From JBAXTE01 sp037130365 (lineage in GTDB: Bacteria; Bacteroidota; Bacteroidia; Bacteroidales; WCHB1-69): a stretch of 64,000 bases of DNA. Each line of letters begins with the position of its first letter. Position 1 is the stretch's first letter. Below the pieces are notes generated by a model. It had not been told where the DNA came from. It worked only from the letters and a program-made list of their open reading frames with translations, and did not search any database. Position numbers and translations under genes: made by a program. The DNA lies in the NCBI GenBank assembly GCA_037130365.1, contig JBAXTE010000016.1, positions 21,601 through 85,600 on the forward strand, read 5' to 3'. Below are positions 51,442 to 57,721 of this stretch, piece by piece.

Positions 51442-52467
51442 TTATAAATCTTCAACAAATTGATTAACAGCCTCTTCTTTGGTCGCCCAGGAAGTTACAA
51501 GACGAATTACAGAATTTTCATCATCAACTTTAGCCCAAACATAAAACTCATATTTCAAACTAAGCTCTTCTATTATCTTATTAGGAAATATTGGAAAAAT
51601 CTGATTGGTTGGAGAATCACTTAGAAATGAATAGCCAGCATCAGTAATCCCCTTGGTTAGTTTCTGAGCCATCTTATTGGCATGCGCCGCCAACTCAAAA
51701 TATAGATTTTCGCGAAAAAACTCTCGAAATTGAATTCCAAATACACGCCCTTTCCCCAAGAGCGCACCACGTTGTTTGAGATGATAAGGAAAATCAGCAA
51801 TAAAATCGGGGTTGTTAATTACGATTGCTTCACCAATTAAACCCCCATTTTTGGTTCCCCCAATATATAAAGCATCTAGATATTTTGAAAGTTCAATCAG
51901 CGTGATGTCGTTCTTTTCTGAAGTGAGTGCTGAAGCTAAACGCGCTCCGTCCATAAATAAATAAAGGTTATTGGCTTTGCAAACATTAGAAATAGCTGCA
52001 ATTTCATTTTTTAGGTAAATAGTTCCAATCTCTGTAGAGTTCGAGATGTACACCAGTTTTGGTTTTACCATGTGCGGAGGATCATTTTCATGCTCATCAA
52101 CCACATTTTGAATATCGGATGGTTTTAATTTTCCATCAGTAGTGAAAATTTGATTTATTTTATGCCCAACTGCTTCTATTGCTCCCGTTTCGTGGATGTT
52201 GATATGACCTGTATTCGCAGCAATTACTGATTCAAATGGACGAAGCATAGCTGCAATTACGATTAAATTTGCTTGAGTGCCTCCCGATAGGAAAAAGACA
52301 CCTGCATTTGGATTTTGAATCTTTGAACGGATAAATTCAATCGCCTCCAAAGAGTAATCATCGTCGCAATAACCGTTTTGTTGATCAAAATTTGTCGTGG
52401 TAAATGCCTCTAGAATTTGTGGATGCGCACCTTCACTGTAGTCGTTTTTAAAGCTATATTTAGACAT
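51442..52467 (-). CDS. low-specificity L-threonine aldolase (PLP enzyme)
   Basis: This 341-aa fold-type I aminotransferase-like enzyme cleaves threonine or allo-threonine to glycine and acetaldehyde. Visible motifs: NDYSEGAHPQIL start, GYCDDDYSLEA, GGTQANLIVI, HINIHETGA, DGARLASAL (Asp binds the PLP ring nitrogen) and the Schiff-base lysine in YIGGTKNGGLIGEA. The neighbouring genes are unrelated. A TATCTTTG -7 box lies 17 nt upstream. ltaE would be a suitable symbol, but some relatives have other beta-elimination roles. Confidence 0.85.
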   Translation of the reverse strand: MSKYSFKNDYSEGAHPQILEAFTTTNFDQQNGYCDDDYSLEAIEFIRSKIQNPNAGVFFLSGGTQANLIVIAAMLRPFESVIAANTGHINIHETGAIEAVGHKINQIFTTDGKLKPSDIQNVVDEHENDPPHMVKPKLVYISNSTEIGTIYLKNEIAAISNVCKANNLYLFMDGARLASALTSEKNDITLIELSKYLDALYIGGTKNGGLIGEAIVINNPDFIADFPYHLKQRGALLGKGRVFGIQFREFFRENLYFELAAHANKMAQKLTKGITDAGYSFLSDSPTNQIFPIFPNKIIEELSLKYEFYVWAKVDDENSVIRLVTSWATKEEAVNQFVEDL

Positions 52468-52484
52468 AATTCATGATTTTTATA

Positions 52485-52492
52485 CAAAGATA
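52485..52492 (-). promoter_or_regulatory. -7 promoter element of the threonine aldolase gene
   Basis: The minus strand reads TATCTTTG, an exact fit to TAnnTTTG, 17 nt before the ATG at 52467. No -33 TTTG is evident at usual spacing. Confidence 0.45.
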
Positions 52493-52596
52493 TTGAAAAG
52501 TATGGAGTTATAGAATCTTAATACTTTTGTTTGATTTAATTCTGTAAATATCTGCCATAAAAACTAAATTTAACATCAACAATCAATTGGATTTAG

Positions 52597-52604
52597 TATA
52601 TTTG
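52597..52604 (+). promoter_or_regulatory. -7 promoter element that decides the start of the next gene
   Basis: TATATTTG fits TAnnTTTG. Transcription would begin near 52611, after the first in-frame ATG at 52607. That ATG therefore cannot be the start; the ATG at 52637 is used instead. Confidence 0.5.
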
Positions 52605-52636
52605 AAATGTTAATAACATTTTATCTAATACACGTG

Positions 52637-53047
52637 ATGAACTATGAAAACGCAAGCACTATGGATGATAACACATTAAACAAATATCTCTTGAATTTAA
52701 AATTTATTGTTCTTGTAGATTGTAAAACCTATCAGCCCGTGGCACTTTTTTTTGGTTTTGGTCTACCAAACTTGCATAGCGAAATACTTGAAGAAGCAAA
52801 AAGACAATATTCAGAAAAAGGAATAGCTGTTTCAATTGAAGGTGGGGGTAGAATTACAAAAAAAGATCATTTTATTGTCTTTCATGGGCGATCCGAAAAG
52901 TACGGCAGATATGATGACCAAACGGTACTTAGGCTTGCTAAAGAGCATCCATATTTCGAAAATCAAGAATATATTTTCCTTTCAAAATCTGGAATTGATG
53001 ATGTAAATAGAATTATCCATTCATATTCTGGCCCCAATAATAGTTAG
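52637..53047 (+). CDS. hypothetical protein
   Basis: This protein has 136 aa from the ATG at 52637 (MNYENASTMDDN). A start at 52661 (MDDNTL) is also possible. It is soluble and alpha/beta, with KFIVLVDCKTYQPVALFFGFGLPNLHSEILEEAKRQY and a Gly-rich turn SIEGGGRITKKDHFIVFHGRS. No signal peptide, membrane segment or family I recognise is present. It stands alone between two divergent or unrelated genes and ends at a clear terminator. Confidence 0.65.
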   Translation: MNYENASTMDDNTLNKYLLNLKFIVLVDCKTYQPVALFFGFGLPNLHSEILEEAKRQYSEKGIAVSIEGGGRITKKDHFIVFHGRSEKYGRYDDQTVLRLAKEHPYFENQEYIFLSKSGIDDVNRIIHSYSGPNNS

Positions 53048-53111
53048 TCTTTTTTTTCGAAACTTAATTTGTTTTAACGCTGACTCATTGATTATCAGGA
53101 TTTTTAAATAC

Positions 53112-53139
53112 AAAAAAAGCGCACAATGTGCGCATTTTT
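53112..53139 (+). terminator. terminator after the hypothetical protein
   Basis: GCGCAC-AAT-GTGCGC (53119-53133) forms a 6-bp GC-rich stem, preceded by seven A and followed by A and six T. The A/T flanks would extend it. It is symmetric and can work on both strands. Confidence 0.75.
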
Positions 53140-53141
53140 TG

Positions 53142-53163
53142 TGATCCAGCTGGGATTATACCT
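53142..53163. other. possible tRNA 3'-end-like fragment
   Basis: The bases TGATCCAGCTGGGATT look like the complement of an acceptor and 5' T-arm of a minus-strand tRNA. The rest of the T-arm does not pair and no tRNA body follows. If real, it would be a remnant or an integration-site core. The match is short and could be chance. Confidence 0.2.
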
Positions 53164-53178
53164 ATTTTCGTCTAAAAT

Positions 53179-53271
53179 AGTCTATATTAATACATTAAAA
53201 GTATTAAATAATCTATTTTTATCATGGTTTTATCAATAAAAGTCTATTTTTATACAATTAAGGTCGATAAA
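53179..53271. repeat. three direct repeats with an exact 31-bp period
   Basis: Units begin at 53179 (AGTCTATATTAATAC), 53210 (AATCTATTTTTATCA) and 53241 (AGTCTATTTTTATAC). Units 2 and 3 also share the ending TCAATAAA/TCGATAAA. The spacing is 31 bp each time, about three helical turns. A degenerate fourth unit may precede at 53148. Iterons or integrase arm sites look like this. Confidence 0.7.
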
Positions 53272-53380
53272 TATCAATAAAATTTTTTATTTTCGACAAA
53301 CTAATTCTTAATTTATACAATTATACTTTATTTTCTTCAAAATAATTGTTGCATTTACTTCTTCAATTTATTTTTATAAT

Positions 53381-53890
53381 TTAATATTGATGAGAATTCC
53401 CTTGTGAGTCAAATAAAATTAAAAGATATAAACCTGAATTTAATATTGATAAATCAATAAATGCATTTTGGTTAGAAAGTTTTCTATCATTAATTATTGT
53501 TTGACCAAAACTATTTGTAATTCTAAAAGAATATTGCTGATTCTCATTTAATCCTATAATTTTTATTAAATCATTAAATGGATTTGGTTTAACTACAATA
53601 TTTTCAAATTGCATTATACAGTTAGCAACAATTGGATTGTGATTTTCCATTTACCGTTAAAATCAACTTGCTTCAATCTATAAATATGTAATTTTAGGTG
53701 CATCAAAATCATCTTCATAAGAATATTTTATCTTAATATTACTATTACCAGCACCTTTAATCTGTGCTATTTTTATAAAAATTAATACCATTATCACTAC
53801 GTTCTATATCAAAATAATCATTATTGTTCTCAGATTCTGTTTCCCATAATAATTGTATTTTATTTGTAATACAAGAAGCCAAAAATATTA
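53381..53890 (-). pseudogene. decayed T9SS-sorted protein, C-terminal remnant
   Basis: Read on the minus strand across several frames, the text gives in order ITNKIQLLWETESENNNDYFDIERS, then KIAQIKGAGNS...YSYEDD, then RLKQVDFNGKW. Finally, in the longest open frame (53650-53381), it gives VVKPNPFNDLIKI ... SFGQTIINDRKL ... SGLYLLI. That is the usual order of the last domains of T9SS type A cargo proteins. At least three frameshifts separate the blocks, and the N-terminal bulk is missing. It is a fragment, not a working gene. Confidence 0.8.
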
Positions 53891-54067
53891 TACTTAAGTG
53901 AGTTATTTATAAAAAGACATCCATTTAAAAATAAAAAAAGAGACGTAATATAAACTTTGTCTGATTCTTTTATTGCCTTTTTAAAATATATTTCAAAGCA
54001 GCAGATATTGAAAACCATTTGAAGAACCATTATGTAAAAGCTTTTAATTTTAGGTAGTGCTTAAACT

Positions 54068-54107
54068 AAAAAGCATCTGAACTTATTTTTGGGGACAGAT
54101 GCTTTTT
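54068..54107. terminator. 12-bp perfect hairpin, terminator of the NA37-membrane operon
   Basis: AAAAAGCATCTG (54068-54079) and CAGATGCTTTTT (54096-54107) pair perfectly around a 16-nt loop, with a U-run on either strand. On the minus strand it lies about 530 nt after the two-gene module, beyond the tandem repeats. Confidence 0.7.
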
Positions 54108-54175
54108 TATTTAAATAAATACGATAATCATTATTAAAATGTACTTAAACGCTAGATGTAATGCTTTTACAACTC

Positions 54176-54365
54176 CTTTAGTATCTATATTTATGTCAAA
54201 TAATCTACCTTTTATACCAAATAATCTACCTTTTATACCAAATAATCTACCTTTTATACCAAATAATCTACTTTTTATGTCAAATAATCTACTTTTTATA
54301 TCAAAAAATCTACTTTTTATACCAAAAATATTACTTTTCACATCCCAAAAAGCGCTTTTTAATAC
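54176..54365. repeat. 21-bp tandem repeat array
   Basis: Units with the consensus CAAATAATCTACCTTTTATAC start at 54197, 54218, 54239, 54260, 54281, 54302 and 54323. A degenerate unit stands at each end. The first three are identical or nearly so and later ones drift (CTTTTTATGT, CTTTTTATAT). The units touch each other, so there are no spacers and it is not a CRISPR array. Confidence 0.9.
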
Positions 54366-54636
54366 TTTAATATTCAAAAAAATTATGTTTTTAAGCTAAA
54401 AATATTATTTCAAAATGAATTTAAATTTAAAACAATTATTCAACTAGTAATATCTTAGAACTTTGTATATAATGTGATTAAAAATTAAAGCAAAAAAACA
54501 GAATAGTATTTAAGATTTTTAAGAATAAAATGTTTTAAACAGCAATAATGTTTAAATTTAATTGCTGCTAGATATATAATGTTCAAATTTTATAATAATG
54601 ATTTCTTCAATCTGAAAAATTGTCCTTCTGAAGTAA

Positions 54637-56058
54637 TTATTTGATTAAATACGTATTCCAGATAGAAGGAAAATACCAACTTAAATAAGCAATTATAAAA
54701 TACACTAGTATTGTGAGTGGATATAAAACACTTATGCTAATTTTTCTATTTCGCAAAGAATCTTTCATGTGTTTTTCAAACTCTTTTTTTGGCAAAAATT
54801 CTCTAGTAATATTTTTCCAATAGTACATTTCTTGCTTAGATACTTTTATATCATAAAGATCTACAATTGATTGGAATATTGCTGAAAGTATAAAATAAAC
54901 GGCAAAACCTTTAAATACATAATCGATTAATTTTGCATCATTGAGCTTTGTTATTTCAGATACTTTTGTAAAAAAGCTAAAACCAACTAGCAAAAAGCCC
55001 GCTAACACATCTCGTAACAAATTGCTTAATAATGATCTTATTTTGGTTGAATACAAATCAGATTGTGCTTTTACGTCCTTTAACAATTCTCTTAACTCTT
55101 TTAGATACTGATCTTTTCTTTCAATTATAACAAAATTGTATCGTTCTTTAGCTTGCTGATAAGAGCTTTCAAGAATTGGAATAAGTCCTTCTGCATACGA
55201 TTTTTCAAAGTCGAGATCTAGGGTAATCCTATCAATAAATAGTTTTATTCGGGTTTCAACTTTGTCTTCATAAACCCATTCTACTACTTCTCTTAAATTT
55301 GTAATATAATTTAAATCGAAAAATGCATTTTGTATTTTTTTACTAAGTTGCAATTGAATCCTTTTTATGCCTCTTAATATTATTTTGTCACTATTATAAA
55401 ACTCACTGATTAAACAAGATGTGAGCACTATAGCCGAATTATTAAAGAAAGGTATTGCAGATTTATTTTTGATATTACCAAATGAAATTAAATGATTTTT
55501 GGGATTAATTACAATTGTATCTTGAGAAATCACATGAACCGTTTCTGTTATTATATTTTCTGCGGGCAATTTGTAATTAAATGAATCGAAAGAAACAGCT
55601 GATAATTCATTACATACTAATAAATTGGGACCGCCAAATGATTCATGTAGATTCTTTACAATAATATTTAAAGGGTTTTTATTGTTTATCGGATTCTTTG
55701 GACTAAATGGATCTAGGTTCTCGCTCCAAGAATCAAACTCATCTTTTGAAAAAAAGAAATTTGTATAATGGTTTGTTTTATATTTTTCAATAAGTGGAAG
55801 TTTATTAATATGAATTAACCAACTACTATTTAAAGTTAAGGTGCTTTCAATCTCATCAACATCAACAGTTTCATTATCTATCTTTATTGTTAAGCATCCA
55901 GAATCATCGTTTATTTTTAATAATAAACATAATTGTGTGATAAAATCTTTTACACTTTGATTATAAGTACCCTCAATTGATAAATACCCCCAATTTTCTG
56001 AAATTTTTGTTTCAATTGAATTAAAAACTTCTAATTTGGTTAATAGATTATTGAACAT
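54637..56058 (-). CDS. membrane protein with soluble N-terminal domain and coiled coil, partner of the NA37-like protein
   Basis: This 473-aa protein is of unrecognised family. Residues about 1-270 are soluble and mixed alpha/beta. Residues about 290-350 form a long charged helix likely to be a coiled coil (AKERYNFVIIERKDQYLKELREL...). Three transmembrane helices follow: about 357-377 (LAGFLLVGFSFFT), about 388-412 (VFKGFAVYFILSAIFQSIV) and about 448-468 (ISVLYPLTILVYFIIAYLSWYF). A cytoplasmic segment rich in charge separates the last two. The start codon lies 1 nt after the stop of the NA37-like gene, so translation is almost certainly coupled. A soluble sensor joined to membrane helices is the shape of many membrane-acting effectors; this function is inferred only. 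Confidence 0.75.
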   Translation of the reverse strand: MFNNLLTKLEVFNSIETKISENWGYLSIEGTYNQSVKDFITQLCLLLKINDDSGCLTIKIDNETVDVDEIESTLTLNSSWLIHINKLPLIEKYKTNHYTNFFFSKDEFDSWSENLDPFSPKNPINNKNPLNIIVKNLHESFGGPNLLVCNELSAVSFDSFNYKLPAENIITETVHVISQDTIVINPKNHLISFGNIKNKSAIPFFNNSAIVLTSCLISEFYNSDKIILRGIKRIQLQLSKKIQNAFFDLNYITNLREVVEWVYEDKVETRIKLFIDRITLDLDFEKSYAEGLIPILESSYQQAKERYNFVIIERKDQYLKELRELLKDVKAQSDLYSTKIRSLLSNLLRDVLAGFLLVGFSFFTKVSEITKLNDAKLIDYVFKGFAVYFILSAIFQSIVDLYDIKVSKQEMYYWKNITREFLPKKEFEKHMKDSLRNRKISISVLYPLTILVYFIIAYLSWYFPSIWNTYLIK

Positions 56059-56059
56059 A

Positions 56060-57106
56060 TTATGAAACTATGGTTATTTTACTTGTTTTAATAATAATAT
56101 GATATAAACCATCATTATTATCGGGACTATTTGGTATTTCTATATTAACAACATTTGGTTCTCCCTCCCATTCGAGTTTAAGACCTTCTGAAGTTAATCT
56201 TACATTCTTTTTTGTTTTCTTTGTTAATGCATCTTTATTGGGAGTAAAAGTTTGCCCTGCTATTCCCTTATCAATTAAATAATCATTGAACGAATTTACT
56301 AAAATTTCTTTTCTTTCAAAATTCTCATCATAAATTACATAATCAATAAATTCATTTGTGTCAAATACATTGTGGCTGTTTAAATAAGATACTGCCCTTG
56401 CTTTATAACTCGAAGTATCTTGAGCTGGATCTAATTCTTTTCGTTTTAGAACTGCCCATTGGCTTGTGTAACTAATTGCTTTCTCTGTTAATTTAAAGGG
56501 CGTTTCTTTTTCTTTTACTTCTAAAAACTTCTTAAAATATCCAGTTATTCCTGTAGGTTCTGTTCTGTCAAAAGCAAGAACATCCCAACTGTAATGATCA
56601 CTAACATCAACTAATGCAACTTTTTGGAGCACTTTTTTATCTTCGATAAATGTATTTTTAACCTCTTCAAGTAAAGCTTTATTTCCCTTTTGTTTGTATT
56701 CATAAACAATTTTATGATCAATTTTTATCAAAAAAACTAATTTCCTTTTGTCTTTAATTTGAGCTAAAGCTACAATAAACACACCATCGGAAGTATTTTT
56801 ATTATGATGAGATTTAAATTGAGCTGTTATTGTTTTTGATGCTTGTAAAAAATTATGTTCAACAGAGTCAACAATTAATTTACATTGCTTAAATATTTGA
56901 GATGTCGTTTTATCGGTAAACAAATATTGTGTGCCCTGAGAAGCATCAATTAATCTATTTTTAAAGAACGTTAATTGGTTCTCTGTCAAAACAACTTCTT
57001 CTAAATAATGTGGTTTAAAGTCATCTTGTATTATGATGTGAAATATAATTTTTTGAATTTCAATTGAATTCTTTTCATCTTGAGTTAAAACACTTTCCTT
57101 TGCCAT
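56060..57106 (-). CDS. nucleoid-associated protein, NA37/YejK (NdpA)-like
   Basis: This 348-aa protein is close in length to E. coli YejK (335). Matching features in order: N-terminal IEIQKIIFHII, a DGVFIVALAQIKDKRKLVFLIKID strand pair, YSWDVLAFDRTEP, the conserved GYFKKFLEV segment. The C-terminal block is FNDYLIDKGI...FTPNKDALTKKTKK...LTSEGLKLEWEGE...IIIKTS. The family associates with the nucleoid, but its molecular role is poorly understood. The gene has no housekeeping neighbours; it forms a two-gene unit with the membrane protein directly downstream. The family call is by pattern, without a search. Confidence 0.65.
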   Translation of the reverse strand: MAKESVLTQDEKNSIEIQKIIFHIIIQDDFKPHYLEEVVLTENQLTFFKNRLIDASQGTQYLFTDKTTSQIFKQCKLIVDSVEHNFLQASKTITAQFKSHHNKNTSDGVFIVALAQIKDKRKLVFLIKIDHKIVYEYKQKGNKALLEEVKNTFIEDKKVLQKVALVDVSDHYSWDVLAFDRTEPTGITGYFKKFLEVKEKETPFKLTEKAISYTSQWAVLKRKELDPAQDTSSYKARAVSYLNSHNVFDTNEFIDYVIYDENFERKEILVNSFNDYLIDKGIAGQTFTPNKDALTKKTKKNVRLTSEGLKLEWEGEPNVVNIEIPNSPDNNDGLYHIIIKTSKITIVS

Positions 57107-57460
57107 TTAATAATATTTTAAATTCTGAGACCGAAATTTACTTAATAATTTGAGTTCATTATATAAAGTTTAAAATAAAATAATTTTTTATATTTAATAT
57201 TTTACAATAAAGTTAATACTGATTTTCAGTAATTTTAATACAGAACTTCATAAAAGAATACATTACTCTTCTCTTTAATGCCATTTTTTAAACCTAAACA
57301 TACTTAAATATATTATAATAATCCTGTTTTTTAATATTGTAATTTTGTTAATTCATAGAATATCAACATTGTATGATTTACAAAATCTAAAAAGCGCCAC
57401 TTGGCACATTACCGCTACATTATAAAAGTACTCTTTGGGACATTGCTAGTTGAGGGAGAC
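57107..57460. other. 354-nt gene-free region including repeat copy A
   Basis: It is very AT-rich. The half near the NA37-like gene holds no clear promoter. Bases 57324-57410 are the first copy of the 87-nt cassette repeat. Nothing else is recognised. Confidence 0.5.
57324..57410. repeat. 87-nt cassette-end repeat, copy A
   Basis: It aligns without gaps to 59948-60034 at roughly 80% identity. The best-kept part is AAAAAGCGCCACTTGG (57389-57404). It lies downstream of the small membrane protein gene of the orphan Rhs cassette. Confidence 0.85.
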
Positions 57461-57709
57461 TTATTTATCTTTATCTATGGATATAATAAACCCAATAACT
57501 GCAAAGACTGAAGAAATTAATAGATAAAAAGGAAATCGTTCAATAGATTCTTTCATTGTCAATGCTCCATGATTAGTAATAGGTGAGTTTTTGCCACTTC
57601 CATAACCAAAAAAAAATTCAAACAAAAAGAGAATGACAAATATGCTTATAAAAAACAAACAACTCATTAGTATTTTTTTTAATAGCCAAAAAAAGTATTT
57701 TTTGTTCAT
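57461..57709 (-). CDS. small two-helix membrane protein, candidate immunity protein
   Basis: This 82-aa protein has two transmembrane helices, about 12-34 (MSCLFFISIFVILFLFEFFF) and about 60-78 (FYLLISSVFAVIGFIISI). No family is recognised. It starts 12 nt after the orphan Rhs gene, the place where immunity genes for Rhs tips lie. The tip it would counter also has hydrophobic stretches, so a membrane target is possible. Confidence 0.6.
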   Translation of the reverse strand: MNKKYFFWLLKKILMSCLFFISIFVILFLFEFFFGYGSGKNSPITNHGALTMKESIERFPFYLLISSVFAVIGFIISIDKDK

Positions 57710-57721
57710 GATTAGATTTTT

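Larger units (their letters stand above)
53048..53380. other. 333-nt gene-free boundary region
   Basis: It holds the terminator (53112-53139), the tRNA-like fragment (53142-53163) and the 31-bp repeats (53179-53271). The last 100 bases are AT-rich with nothing recognised. It marks the step from housekeeping genes to accessory DNA. Confidence 0.55.
53891..54636. other. 746-nt AT-rich region without a convincing gene
   Basis: It contains the terminator at 54068-54107 and the 21-bp tandem array at 54176-54365. Two repetitive frames of 86-88 codons cover the array on opposite strands (heptads such as NNLPFIP and FGIKGRL). They are by-products of a repeat unit divisible by three. The rest (54400-54636) has nothing recognisable. 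Confidence 0.5.

Noticed and set aside
53142..53215. Complete tRNA gene on the minus strand
   Set aside because: Only an acceptor/T-arm-like stretch is visible; the T stem does not close and no anticodon arm follows.
53179..53271. CRISPR array with 31-bp period
   Set aside because: Only about 15 bp of each unit is shared, units are few and degenerate, and no cas gene is present.
54176..54365. CRISPR array
   Set aside because: Repeats are contiguous, with no spacers, and no cas gene is in the window.
54111..54399. Repetitive frames of 88 codons (minus) and 86 codons (plus)
   Set aside because: Both are produced by a 21-bp tandem repeat (unit divisible by three), and neither has a conserved domain. 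The array explains them.
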